Positions 33,457 through 43,300 of a stretch of 48,287 nucleotides of DNA are shown here, piece by piece (position 1 is the first letter of the stretch; each line of letters starts with the position of its first letter). Location of the stretch: positions 1 through 48,287 of the forward strand of contig LVBG01000037.1 in the NCBI GenBank assembly GCA_001603115.1. The letters run 5' to 3'. Origin of the DNA: Spirochaetales bacterium Spiro_05. Its GTDB lineage: Bacteria; Spirochaetota; Spirochaetia; Sphaerochaetales; Sphaerochaetaceae. A program made the translations under genes and the position numbers. The notes under the pieces were generated by a model that was not told where the DNA came from, searched no databases, and worked only from the letters and a program-made list of their open reading frames with translations.

Positions 33457-34703
33457 GTGCGCTCCTTGAGAACCGTCTTCTCATATGCGGAGATGATGCC
33501 AATCAGATCATCCTCCAGCGGTACGTTGTGCCTGCTGCAGAACTCATCCCAGACTTGGCCGAAGGGAAGCACATTCTGCAGTTCAAGCAACGACATGGTG
33601 CCATACCCATTGCCACCCTCTTCGTACTCGATCAGAAGATCGATTGGCTGGAGCAGGGCGAACAGCAAGGCCTTGCGCATGGCTCTCACCCCGGTGACCC
33701 AGGCCCCGATGCGGTTGATCGAAGCGTCAAAGAAGTCCAGGCCGATGTGGGAGTTCTCAAGCTTTCCACTGCGCACCAGCTCCTCGGCAACCATCTTGAT
33801 CTTGTCGTTGAACAGCACCACATGGTCACTGTCCCAGTGCATCGGGCGACTGACATGCAAAAGGATCTCATCGTCAAAGAGCAGGATCGAGGAGAGTTTG
33901 TCCGAGATGTCCTCCTCGGTGTGGAAGTGTCCCATGTCGATGCACAGCATCTTGTTGTTGCGTGCAGCATAGTTCATGTAGAACTCATGGGAACCGACAA
34001 CAAAGGCTTCGCTTCCGATGCCAAAGAGCTTGGTTTCCAAAGCATCCCGCATGAGCGCAGCATCGTACTCCGTCTCGAAAATCTCGTCCAGGCTCTCCTT
34101 GAGTATCGAGCGGTAGCCGAACTTGTCCACCGTGTAGTTCTTCGCACCATCGGGAACCCAGGTATCCAGGATGCAGGGAGAACCCTGCTGCTCACCGATC
34201 CATGCGGCTATCTTGCGACAGCGTTTCGCGTGCTCGATCCAGAAGCGACGGATGCGCTCATCCTTGCTGGCCAGGGTATATCCATCATCGGCAAGTGGAT
34301 GGCTGAAGAATGTTCCATTGAAGTCGAGCGGCACGCCTACCTTGCGGCTCCAATCCACCCACCCTTGGTAGTGCTTCTCCTCAATCTGGTCCCTGTCGAC
34401 AAAGGCAGGACCAAACTCGCCGTAGGATGCGTGCAGGTTCAAGCGATGCGAACCTGGTACCAAAGTCAAAACCTTTTCGATGTCCAGACGCAGTTGCTCA
34501 ATGGTCTTTGCCTTTCCGGGATAGTTGCCGGTGGTCTGGATGCCGCCTCCTGCAAGCTGGGAGTCGGGGCGTTCGAAGCCTCCGACATCATCACCCTGCC
34601 AACAGTGGATGGAGATGGGAATCTTTGCCAGCTGGTCCAAAACCGAATCGGTATCAACCCCATAGCGTGCATATCGTGATTTGGCTGTTTCATATGGTGA
34701 CAT
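33453..34703 (-). CDS. rhaA: L-rhamnose isomerase
   Basis: A 416-residue metal-dependent isomerase (419 in E. coli) converting L-rhamnose to L-rhamnulose. 'ISIHCWQGDDVGGFE' is the family N-terminal signature; 'LNLHASYGEF' and 'DFNGTFFSHPLADDGYTLA' follow; 'KMLCIDMGHFHTEEDISDKL' and 'LLHVSRPMHWDSDHVVLFND' carry the Glu/Asp/His metal ligands. 'GLDFFDASINRIGAWV' is also typical. AGGAGGT fixes the start at 34703. It is first in the rhaA-aldolase-BASS operon and faces the AraC-type activator. Confidence 0.95.
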   Translation of the reverse strand: MSPYETAKSRYARYGVDTDSVLDQLAKIPISIHCWQGDDVGGFERPDSQLAGGGIQTTGNYPGKAKTIEQLRLDIEKVLTLVPGSHRLNLHASYGEFGPAFVDRDQIEEKHYQGWVDWSRKVGVPLDFNGTFFSHPLADDGYTLASKDERIRRFWIEHAKRCRKIAAWIGEQQGSPCILDTWVPDGAKNYTVDKFGYRSILKESLDEIFETEYDAALMRDALETKLFGIGSEAFVVGSHEFYMNYAARNNKMLCIDMGHFHTEEDISDKLSSILLFDDEILLHVSRPMHWDSDHVVLFNDKIKMVAEELVRSGKLENSHIGLDFFDASINRIGAWVTGVRAMRKALLFALLQPIDLLIEYEEGGNGYGTMSLLELQNVLPFGQVWDEFCSRHNVPLEDDLIGIISAYEKTVLKERT

Positions 34704-34732
34704 GAAAGACCTCCTGTTACCTGGTTTGGTAT

Positions 34733-34799
34733 ATACTAGTAAGTGTGTCATCTTTTTGGTATTTTACCTTGACAGAATAGTCAAATTCTAGCACGATTT
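34733..34799 (-). promoter_or_regulatory. rhaA promoter with AraC-type composite site
   Basis: Plus-strand order: a -10-like TAGTAT on the minus strand (complement of 34733-34738), AAGTGTG (34741-34747), 22 bases, TGACAGAATAGTCA (34770-34783), five bases, TAGCACGATTT (34789-34799). Motif content and spacing repeat those at 31281-31344. Confidence 0.65.
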
Positions 34800-34804
34800 T
34801 ACCA
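34769..34804 (+). promoter_or_regulatory. araC-type gene promoter, possibly leaderless
   Basis: TTGACA (34769-34774), 17 bases, CACGAT (34792-34797, weak -10). Transcription would then begin at or next to the ATG at 34804. The promoter is embedded in the composite site, implying autoregulation. Confidence 0.42.
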
Positions 34805-35673
34805 TGTCAAGCTACACTCTGCATGCCTCAATGTTCTTCCGGGATAATCGCTTGCCTCTCAAGGTCCTGCATCGGGACCCGGAAATACCCTTCTCTTTGC
34901 ACAGCCATGAGTTCTATGAGTTGGTGGTGGTTGCATCGGGCAAAGGGACACACCTTCTGCAGCAGGAGAGCCGTCCATTGCAGGAGGGGATGGTCTTCTT
35001 CATCAAGCCGGGAACCGTCCACGGGTATGCGGATATCGACGGCTTGGTTCTCTATGACATCCTGATCGGAGAGAAGGCTTTCACCGGCCATCTGGCTGAC
35101 TTATGCGAGGTCAGCGGTTTTGCCGATGTCTTTCTCCAGGAGAACGGCAGCATTCCTCTCGTACGGCTCAGCGGACACCAACTCTCCGAGCTTCTCTCGT
35201 TGGTCGGTACAATCAAGGAAGAGTCTGAAAAGCAGGACTACGGCAACGGAGCCGCTGCCATGGCCTATGCAAAACTGCTGCAGCTGATCATTCTCATCAG
35301 CCGTTTCTACACTTCGCGCAAGGGGACGATCTACCAGGAAGACCCACGGCTTGAGAGTATCATCGCGTACATGGAGAAACATCTCAACCGCAGCATCTCC
35401 CTCGAGGAGCTGGTTTCCATCTCCAACATGAGTGCGAGCACCCTCAACCGCCAGTTCAAGCTCTCCACTGGCTGGTCCCCGGTGGACTTTCACATCCACC
35501 GAAGGATCGCCTATGCCTCAACGCTGCTGCTCACCACCAACCTGAGCATCGAGCGCATCAGCGAGCGGACGGGCTTCTCCGATGCAAACTACTTCGCCAG
35601 ACAGTTCAGAAGCCACATGCAGATGAGCCCGCGCCAGTACAAGACACTGTGGACCACCCCCAATGATGACTAA
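34804..35673 (+). CDS. AraC-family regulator, RhaR/RhaS-like
   Basis: A 289-residue activator. The N-terminal cupin ligand domain includes 'PFSLHSHEFYELVVVASGKGTHLL', like RhaR, followed by 'MVFFIKPGTVHGYADIDGLVLYDIL'. The last ~100 residues are the AraC DNA-binding domain: 'SISLEELVSISNMSASTLNRQFK' and 'SIERISERTGFSDANYFARQFRSHMQMSPRQY'. It likely senses L-rhamnose and activates rhaA-aldolase and the importer operon through the shared motif. No Shine-Dalgarno sequence precedes the ATG at 34804. It ends in a 4-base overlap with convergent fucU. Confidence 0.88.
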   Translation: MSSYTLHASMFFRDNRLPLKVLHRDPEIPFSLHSHEFYELVVVASGKGTHLLQQESRPLQEGMVFFIKPGTVHGYADIDGLVLYDILIGEKAFTGHLADLCEVSGFADVFLQENGSIPLVRLSGHQLSELLSLVGTIKEESEKQDYGNGAAAMAYAKLLQLIILISRFYTSRKGTIYQEDPRLESIIAYMEKHLNRSISLEELVSISNMSASTLNRQFKLSTGWSPVDFHIHRRIAYASTLLLTTNLSIERISERTGFSDANYFARQFRSHMQMSPRQYKTLWTTPNDD

Positions 35674-36095
35674 ACGACCACCCCTTTCTTGAGGATGACG
35701 TTGGCATACAGTGCAGACTCACTGGTTGCAATGATGGCATAGGCCTTTTTGCTGCGTTCATAGAAGGCATACCGCTCAATGTTCCCGAATCCCTTGAAGT
35801 TGGGATCCCCTTGCTTGGCAATCGCTTCGAAGGAGGCCCAGATCGGGGTTTCCACCGCATCCCCTTGCACCTTCTCCATCAAGAAGGCGTTGGGCGCATA
35901 GCTGTCCAACGGATAGACGGAAAGTACCGCCTCCAGGACGGCTTCCGCACCATTGCCGTCGAGGCGCACCACCCGCTCATTCATGCTGGCTGCGGGAAAG
36001 TTCCCATCGGCAATGACCAATTCATCGCCGTGCCCCATTTCCATGAGAATCTTCAACAGTTCCGGCCCCAGGATTGGGGAAAGCGTCTTCAACAT
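35670..36095 (-). CDS. fucU: L-fucose mutarotase
   Basis: A 141-residue RbsD/FucU-family protein (E. coli FucU 140) that interconverts fucose anomers. 'EMGHGDELVIADGNFPA' has the catalytic His-Asp, 'WASFEAIAKQ' and 'NIERYAFYERSKKAYAIIATSESALYANVILKKGVV' hold the sugar-contact Arg, Tyr and the C-terminal strand. AGGAG precedes the ATG at 36095. It is divergent from fucI with a 102-base shared control region containing the LacI-type site. Confidence 0.93.
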   Translation of the reverse strand: MLKTLSPILGPELLKILMEMGHGDELVIADGNFPAASMNERVVRLDGNGAEAVLEAVLSVYPLDSYAPNAFLMEKVQGDAVETPIWASFEAIAKQGDPNFKGFGNIERYAFYERSKKAYAIIATSESALYANVILKKGVVV

Positions 36096-36118
36096 AGGTT
36101 TCTCCTGCGCAAAATCGA

Positions 36119-36169
36119 TTGCATTAACGAATATCGTGTGCCATACTGCACCTGATGTAAACGATTACA
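36119..36169 (+). promoter_or_regulatory. fucI promoter with LacI-type operator
   Basis: TTGCAT (36119-36124), 17 bases, CATACT (36142-36147). TGTAAACGATTACA (36156-36169) lies over the expected start of transcription, and differs from the palindrome at 13083 by one base. A repressor there would block fucI. Confidence 0.6.
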
Positions 36170-36197
36170 TTCCGTATCATATACCAAGGAGGATGGG

Positions 36198-38024
36198 ATG
36201 GCAAATAGTTCTGAGATGAAATGCATAGGTCCTGAGAGGCGCTATGCTTCCGCACTTCCCAAGATCGGTATCCGACCGGTCATCGATGGAAGGCAGAGAG
36301 GGGTGCGCGAGTCGCTTGAAGACCAAACCATGAACATGGCCAAATCTGCTGCGAAGCTGATCAGCGACCATGTCTTCCATACCACCGGAGAGAGGGTTGA
36401 GTGCATCATCGCCGATACCACCATCGGTGGAGTCAGGCAGAGTGCCGATTGTGCTGAGAAGTTTGCCAAGGAAGGGGTGGCTGTCACCCTCACGGTAACC
36501 CCCTGCTGGTGTTATGGCACTGAAACCTTCGACATGGATCCGCTTACGGTCAAGGCCGTCTGGGGCTTCAACGGGACTGAACGACCGGGCGCTGTCTATC
36601 TTGCAGCAGTCTTGGCCGCACATACCCAGAAGGGGTTGCCCGCCTTCGGCATCTATGGACGCGATGTGCAGGACAACTCCGACACGTCCATCCCCGATGA
36701 TGTAGCAGAGAAGATCCTTCGCTTTGCCCGCACTGCCTTGGCAGTGGCAACCATGCGGGGCAAGAGCTATCTATCCATCGGCGGCATGTCGATGGGTATT
36801 GCCGGCTCCTTGGTCGACCAAGATCTGCTTCAGGACTACTTGGGAATGCGCACTGAAGTCATTGATATGTGCGAGATCGAACGACGCATTGCCGAAAACA
36901 TCTTTGATCCCGAGGAGTACAAGCAGGCCATCGCATGGGTTCGCAAGAACTGCATCCAGGCAGAAGATACCGCCAACGCTCCGGAAAACCGAAGAAGCGA
37001 TGAGCAACTTGCCAAGGATTGGGAGTACTGCACCAAGATGACGATGATCTGCCGGGATCTGATGATCGGCAACAAGCAGCTCGAGAAGCACGGCTTCCGC
37101 GAAGAAGCGTTGGGCCACAATGCCCTCTTTGCCGGCTTCCAAGGCCAGCGGCAGTGGACCGACCATTGGCCGAATGGGGATTTCATGGAAACCATGCTCA
37201 CCACCAGTTTTGACTGGAACGGCATCCGTGAACCCTATGTGATGGCAACCGAGAACGACCACCTCAACGGTATCAGCATGCTCTTTTGCAAGCTGCTGAC
37301 CAACCGTGCGGCCATCTTCAGCGATGTGCGCACCTATTGGAGCCCCGAGTCGGTCGAGCGGGTTACCGGCTGGAAACCCACCGGTCTTGCCAAAGACGGC
37401 TTCATACACCTGATCAACAGCGGGGCGACCACCCTCGATGCAGCCGGCCAGATGAAAAACAAGGCAGGCGAGAGTGAGATGAAGCACTACTGGGAGATCA
37501 CACCCGAGGATGTGAAGAAGACCTTGGAGAACACCCGTTTCAGTGTCGCCAACTGCGGCTACTTCCGCGGCGGCGGCTTCTCCTCCACCTTCCTCAGCGA
37601 GGGCGGCATGCCGCTCACCATGGTTCGCGTCAACCTGGTCAAGGGCGTAGGCCCGGTACTGCAACTTGCTGAAGGCTGGACCTGCGATGTCCCGGACGAG
37701 GTGTTCGACACCATCAACAAGCGGACGGACCAGACTTGGCCGACCACGTGGTTCGTCCCCCGCACCAATGGCAAGGATGGTCCCTTCAAGGACGTCTATG
37801 CAGTCATGGCAAACTGGGGAGCCAACCACGGAGCACTCAGCTACGGGCACTTTGGTGCCGACCTGATCACCCTCTGTTCGATGCTGCGCATCCCGGTGTG
37901 CATGCACAACGTCGACGAGAAGGACATCTTCCGCCCAAGTGCCTGGTCGATGCTCGGCATGGACAAGGAAGGTGCTGACTTCCGCTCTTGCTCAACGTTC
38001 GGACCGCTGTACGGTCGCTACTAG
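36198..38024 (+). CDS. fucI: L-fucose isomerase
   Basis: A 608-residue Mn-dependent isomerase (591 in E. coli) that converts L-fucose to L-fuculose and often D-arabinose to D-ribulose. Near the N-terminus '[26 protein letters not shown]' is the family signature; '[13 protein letters not shown]' and '[19 protein letters not shown]' follow; 'FATEND'-type '[16 protein letters not shown]' and '[23 protein letters not shown]' carry metal-site Glu/Asp/His. AAGGAGG before the ATG. It is monocistronic, with a strong terminator after it. Confidence 0.95.
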   Translation: MANSSEMKCIGPERRYASALPKIGIRPVIDGRQRGVRESLEDQTMNMAKSAAKLISDHVFHTTGERVECIIADTTIGGVRQSADCAEKFAKEGVAVTLTVTPCWCYGTETFDMDPLTVKAVWGFNGTERPGAVYLAAVLAAHTQKGLPAFGIYGRDVQDNSDTSIPDDVAEKILRFARTALAVATMRGKSYLSIGGMSMGIAGSLVDQDLLQDYLGMRTEVIDMCEIERRIAENIFDPEEYKQAIAWVRKNCIQAEDTANAPENRRSDEQLAKDWEYCTKMTMICRDLMIGNKQLEKHGFREEALGHNALFAGFQGQRQWTDHWPNGDFMETMLTTSFDWNGIREPYVMATENDHLNGISMLFCKLLTNRAAIFSDVRTYWSPESVERVTGWKPTGLAKDGFIHLINSGATTLDAAGQMKNKAGESEMKHYWEITPEDVKKTLENTRFSVANCGYFRGGGFSSTFLSEGGMPLTMVRVNLVKGVGPVLQLAEGWTCDVPDEVFDTINKRTDQTWPTTWFVPRTNGKDGPFKDVYAVMANWGANHGALSYGHFGADLITLCSMLRIPVCMHNVDEKDIFRPSAWSMLGMDKEGADFRSCSTFGPLYGRY

Positions 38025-38045
38025 GTTCAAACCACCCATTCATTG

Positions 38046-38080
38046 GAGGTTGGCAGGTTTCCTGCCAACCTCTTCTTTTT
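38046..38080 (+). terminator. fucI terminator
   Basis: GAGGTTGGCAGG (38046-38057), loop TTT, CCTGCCAACCTC (38061-38072), then TTCTTTTT: a 12-bp perfect stem with a T-rich tail. Confidence 0.9.
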
Positions 38081-38141
38081 CTGTATCCTCACCCTTGGCG
38101 ACTTGTTTCTCTCATGGCAAGCTGCCTAGTGGAGGAAATGT

Positions 38142-39344
38142 ATGAGAACACTGGTAGGAGAATGGCAGGAAGGCAAGAGCACCACACAACTGCAGGAGCA
38201 ACAGGCCATGCAGGCAGAACTGGAGAACCTGCTTCCCCCGGATGAAGCCGCCTTGGTATCGCTGCACCGCCAGGGTGCCGTGTTCAGGCTCGTCGAACAG
38301 GCGATGCAAGCCTATTCCACAAAAACGCTGCTGATCCTGCTCGCCATCCAAGTAGTCATCTCCCAGCTTCCCACCCTCTTCGGCTTTCCCCCAAGCGATG
38401 CAAACCTTCCCTATTATGCCCTCTTCATGAGCTTTCTGGTGTTTCCCCCGCTCGCAATCTTGCTTGGCAGCGGACAATGGGCCGCCCTCACTCGGTTTAT
38501 GATCGGCCTTGCTCTGCTTGCGCTCTACCTTATCTTCTCCGTCATCCTGCGCATCAGCCCGACAAGCCAAAGCTTTGCACTCAGTGCCCTGCACCTGCCG
38601 CTCTTGTGCCTGCTCCTCCTTTCACCCCTCAAACCGAGAAATACCTGGCCGCAGCATCTGCAGGACCTCTGTGAGGCAGCATTGCTGACGTTCCTGCTCT
38701 TCTGTGCTGTCATGGTGCTGATGATGTTGTCCCTCTTCCTGTTCGAGGCGATCGGAATGGATCTGGAAGGGTTTGTCTCCAGCTTCGTCCTGACTGCTGT
38801 CTTTCCGGCCCTGCCTCTGCTTGCATTTTTTCTGCTGGGAACCAGAAAGCTTGGCATCGGAACGCTCTTGCGTCTCTTGGCCAAGCTCTTTCTTCCTCTC
38901 TTCACCCTCATGATGGCAGTGTTTCTCTTTGCCATGCTCGTAGGCAGAGGAAACTTCACAGAAGACCGCACCCTCCTTCTGGGCATCGATCTTCTGCTTG
39001 CTCTGGTGTTGTTGATGATCTTGCTTGCGGCAAACTTCTGGGAACAGGAGCATCTCAGTTCCTGGTACAAACCGCTGATCATTCTGGCCTCGCTGTTGGC
39101 ACTGGCCATCGACCTGGTCGCCTTGCTTGCCATCGCTGAGCGCTTTGTCAGCTATGGCATCACTCCCAACAGGCTTGCGGTTCTCTCAGAGAACCTGCTT
39201 TTGGGAGCCAATCTTTGCACACTGGCCATTGTGATGCTCAGAGGAAAGTCCATTGCAAGGATGCAGAGCATCTTCTTCGCTCTGTATGGGGTATGGTTCT
39301 TGGTCGTCGTAGTACTCTTTCCGCTTCTTTTCGGCACAATCTAG
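38142..39344 (+). CDS. Polytopic membrane protein, DUF4153-like
   Basis: A 400-residue protein with about 11 hydrophobic segments after a ~70-residue hydrophilic, partly helical N-terminus (MRTLVGEWQEGKS...EQAMQAYS). The late segment 'ERFVSYGITPNRLAVLSENLLL' recalls the 'YG(L/I)T..R' motif of DUF4153 membrane proteins, whose function is unknown. GGAGG (38131-38135) sets the start. It ends in a 4-base overlap with convergent dlgD. No partner genes are near. Confidence 0.62.
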   Translation: MRTLVGEWQEGKSTTQLQEQQAMQAELENLLPPDEAALVSLHRQGAVFRLVEQAMQAYSTKTLLILLAIQVVISQLPTLFGFPPSDANLPYYALFMSFLVFPPLAILLGSGQWAALTRFMIGLALLALYLIFSVILRISPTSQSFALSALHLPLLCLLLLSPLKPRNTWPQHLQDLCEAALLTFLLFCAVMVLMMLSLFLFEAIGMDLEGFVSSFVLTAVFPALPLLAFFLLGTRKLGIGTLLRLLAKLFLPLFTLMMAVFLFAMLVGRGNFTEDRTLLLGIDLLLALVLLMILLAANFWEQEHLSSWYKPLIILASLLALAIDLVALLAIAERFVSYGITPNRLAVLSENLLLGANLCTLAIVMLRGKSIARMQSIFFALYGVWFLVVVVLFPLLFGTI

Positions 39345-40339
39345 AGCGAACAGATCTCGTTCCAGATGCGCTCATCCACCGGAATGCCCAGCTCCAGATT
39401 CTCCTTGCGAAGGGAGAGTCGCTTTTCGCCGGGGAAACGGATCGGAACAGCTGGATCCTCCCGCTTGGAGTCCTTGATCTGCGCAAGACTGGCGGCTATC
39501 TCCTCCTCAATCTGGGACCGGTCCGGGAAGGATGAGAGGTCGATGGTGATGAAAACCTGTGAGGCTTCCAGCTCCCCTTCCTCAAGGCCGATACGCCGGG
39601 TGGTGGCTCCCCCGCTGAGCGCTGCTGCGATGAGATCGAGAGCGAGCGCCAAGCTGGTACCCTTCCAGAAACCAATCGGCAACGGCCTTCTGATTTCCAT
39701 GATTTTCTTTGCATCCGTGGTGAGATTGCCGTTCTCATCAAATCCTCCGGGAACCGGAAGATCGCGCTCTTCACGCGCATAGGTCTCAAGCTTCCCGTAG
39801 CTGAAGAGGGACATGGCCATATCGACCAATACCGGCTCATCCCTGTTCGGGATGGCAAGGACCAGCGGATTGTTCCCGACCGTTGCATTGACAGCTCCCC
39901 AGGCAGGCATCAGGGGCATGGTGTTGGTCCAAAGGATTCCGATGCACCCCGCCTCTGCTGCCATCAGGCCATAGGTTCCCGGGCGCATCCAATGGGTGGT
40001 GTTTTTGAGGGCAACACAGCCGATGGTGTGCTCCTTGGCCAAGGCGATGGAGCGCTGCATGCAGGTATGGGCATTGAGGTTGCCCACCCCGCGCATCCCG
40101 TCCCAACGTTCCAGCACGCCAAAGGAGGCAACCTTCTGAGCATGCGTATCCACCAACATGGTACCAGCATCAATCTTTTTCATCATCCAAGGAAAGCGGT
40201 TCAGACCATGGGAGTACACTCCCTCCAAGCTGGTTTCTGCAATCAGGCGACTGCTGAGAAGCGCATCTTCCTCACCCATGTTCCGGCTTTCCAGGACACG
40301 CTTGCACATCTGCTGCACCTGCTCAAAGGGTATCCGCAT
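39341..40339 (-). CDS. dlgD: 2,3-Diketo-L-gulonate reductase (YiaK-type Ldh-family dehydrogenase)
   Basis: A 332-residue NAD(P)-dependent oxidoreductase of the malate/ureidoglycolate dehydrogenase (LDH2) family. The N-terminus 'FEQVQQMCKRVLESRNM', 'SLEGVYSHGLNRFPWMMKKID' and 'KNTTHWMRPGTYG' follow E. coli YiaK closely, as does 'GFWKGTSLALALDLIAA'. YiaK reduces 2,3-diketo-L-gulonate to 3-keto-L-gulonate in ascorbate/lyxose-related catabolism. The third of three consecutive ATGs (40339) is best spaced from GGAG. It starts inside the end of addA, so it is translationally coupled to a DNA-repair gene; no other ascorbate genes are present. Confidence 0.85.
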   Translation of the reverse strand: MRIPFEQVQQMCKRVLESRNMGEEDALLSSRLIAETSLEGVYSHGLNRFPWMMKKIDAGTMLVDTHAQKVASFGVLERWDGMRGVGNLNAHTCMQRSIALAKEHTIGCVALKNTTHWMRPGTYGLMAAEAGCIGILWTNTMPLMPAWGAVNATVGNNPLVLAIPNRDEPVLVDMAMSLFSYGKLETYAREERDLPVPGGFDENGNLTTDAKKIMEIRRPLPIGFWKGTSLALALDLIAAALSGGATTRRIGLEEGELEASQVFITIDLSSFPDRSQIEEEIAASLAQIKDSKREDPAVPIRFPGEKRLSLRKENLELGIPVDERIWNEICSL

Positions 40340-43300
40340 CATCATCCACTCCTTCCCATACTTCTATGGTCTCTACATCCCTAAGGTATACGATACATCC
40401 TTTGACCGGCCTTTGGTAGATTCTTTTAACCGCCCTCATATAGGTCTCTACCTGAAAACGATGCACCTCGGCATCCCTTCTGCGGTCCGTCTTGAAATCG
40501 ATGACCAGAAGGTGATCAGGTCGGTCAACCAAGAGATCGATCGAACCCTCTACCACCACCTTCCTCCCCTCATGCTCAGTGGTGCTGAAAAAGCCCACCT
40601 CAGATGCAACCGGATAGGGCTCCACTTCGCTCTGGTACCAAGCGCTCTTAATGAATGCAGCAGCCAGGGCCAGACCATCCTCGGCCATGATGGACAGCTC
40701 ACGCTCACCCAAAGCCTTCACCAACTCGGAGGGCATGCAGGTACGTACATCACCAAGATCCTGTTTGAGCACCATCTGCTCACAGAGGGCATGGACGAAC
40801 GTTCCGAAAGCGGCTGTCAAATCCTGCTCGAGGGACATGAGAAGCTCATCGCTGGCAAAGAGCGGAAGATCGGCGGCAACCGAATGCTCCTCATGGGAAA
40901 CCAAAGAAGTTACTGCATAGCGTATAGGCTTTTGCTCCAAAGCAGGTGAGGCTGTCTCATACCACCACTGGACAGCTGCAAGGCGCTTGAGAAACGCTTG
41001 TTCCGACTCCCCCTCCCCTTGATAGAGAGAACCCTCGCTGATGGATGCAATGCGCCCTACCGTGAGCAACCCTTCTTGGAACTCGGCTTTGCTGATATCA
41101 AGCCCCAAGCTTCTTGTCATGAGCAGAAGCAACGTATCGGCCGGTTTTCCCTCACCAAGGGCGCGGTTGTTCTTGCCGAAGGTTCCGCTCACCACCAGAT
41201 GGGTCTCCGCTCTGGTAAGTGCGACGTACAAGAGCCTTTTGAGCTCAGCCAGCTCAAGACGCTGCTCTTCACCCTCGTCAAAGAGGGCCCCTGCATGTCT
41301 GGCGACCTCGGTCTTGGTCGCAGTCACGAAGAACCGCTGGTTGAGATAGTGAGGCAGCGCCACACCTTTGAACGTGCTCAACTTCTCTTTCCGACCCCTC
41401 CCCTTTGAGGAAGCGTTTGCCACGATGACAATGGGGAACTCCAAGCCTTTGGACTTGTGGATCGACATGATCTGCACCCCCTCCTCCACCTCGTTGATCA
41501 CCTCCAGATCGTCAAGCTTCTCATTCTGGGCAAGATTCTGCCTCAGATAGTCGACGAACTGGCTGACACTGTGCTTTGCTTGCTCATGCTTTTGGGCGAG
41601 CCGGTGGAAGAAGGTATAGTGTTCGCGGTACGCCTGATACTCAGGATGGGCTGTCAAGCTGAGGTAGTAGCCGCTCTCATACCAGAGTCGGAAGACCAGT
41701 TGGCTGAGGCTCTCACTGGCCATCGCTTGCAGCAGGGAGCGATAGAACTGCTGCGTACTGAGCAGCCTCAGCTCATCCTCCCCTTCCAGTCCCATAGGGG
41801 GGGAGAACAGCTGCTGCTGGTCGAGCACCAGTGCTAGTCCGGCATCGCTGATCTTGCAGAAAGGGCTGCGCAGAACGGTGGCATAGGCATGCCGGTCCTC
41901 AGGATAGAGGGCAAGCTGGAGCATGGCATAAAAGTCGCTGGCAAGAGCCTCAAGCATCAAGGAGCGGGCCGATTGCACGGTATAGGGTATCATCTGGTGG
42001 CGGAAAGCCCGCTCAAAACTCAGCTGGTTGCTCGTAGAGCGCAAAAGAAGTGCGACATCACTGGCCTTCGGCCTTCTCGGTCCATTGGGAGAGGGAACGA
42101 GATAGTCATCACAGGTGAGCATCTTCTTGATCAGGCAGGCAACGCAATAGGCCTCTGCATCACTATCCTTCGCCTCCTCTTCCTCCTCCCCTTCATCACG
42201 CTCCCCATTCTCATACGGCTTGATCAGGATGGTGGCCGTGCTGGTGATGCCCTCGCTGGCCTTTCTAGTTTTCAAGCTGGAAAAACTTGCCTCATACGCC
42301 TCCCCATTGTTCTCCATGATGGAGGGAAAGAGTGTGTTGAACCACTCGATCAAGGCAGGCTCACTGCGGTAGTTGGTAGCCAACTCTATCGATTTTCCGC
42401 CGACAGAAGCCAGTTCACCGGACAAACGCTTGAAGACGCGCACATCGGAACCTCGGAACCGATAGATGGACTGTTTCTCATCCCCAACGAAGAAGAGCTT
42501 GTCCGGCTCCAACTCACTTGCCTTGGGAATGCCCTCCCCTTCGCTCTCCAATCGTTCGGCAAGCAGGTAGAGCAGCTCTTTCTGCTGCTCGTTGTTGTCC
42601 TGGAACTCGTCGATCATGATATAGCGAAACCGCTGCTTGAAGTACTTTCGCAGTGCCTTGTTCTGTTTGAGAATCTCAACCGCAAGCGAGGAGACATCCG
42701 AGAAGGTGAGCATGCCGCTCTTGCGCTTCTCCTTCTGGTACTCTTCAACCAACTGCTGCACAAAGGTAACGATGCTTTGCAGCTGCTCTCTCCCGTTCAA
42801 TACGGCCAAAGCCAGACAGAGGAGCCTCCGCATCTCAAGGTACGAGGCATAGGTATCCTTGATGAACAGCAGGTCCTCGCTCTTGCCTCCTCTGATGCTC
42901 CGAAATCCTACCGGGCTAGAGAGCAGGGCAAAAAGCTCTTGCTCGTCAGAGGAGGAAGCAATGCCATCCAGAAGCATGACAGCATCCTCCCGTACCCCCT
43001 GTACGGTCTTTGATGAGTCACCAAGCAAGCTGTAGCGCTGCAACAGGGCCGCAAAGCTCACCTTCAGCTGTTCATAACGACTCACAACGGCTTCGATGAT
43101 GATCGTTTGGGCATCCTCATCCACCTTTTGGGGAAGATAGTAGTGCTGAGTCAGCAAGGGAACCAAGACCGAGTCGATAAGATCTTCAGGCGAGTAGAGC
43201 GTGCTTACCAGTTTCGCTCCCTCCGAGCGATTCTCATCGTCAAGGAGCCGCATTGCGCACTGCCGTGCGTTGGCAAGATTCTGCTCGTCATCGATGGCAA

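Noticed and set aside
14967-38024. A propanediol microcompartment for deoxysugar products
   Set aside because: No shell proteins or diol dehydratase genes are present.
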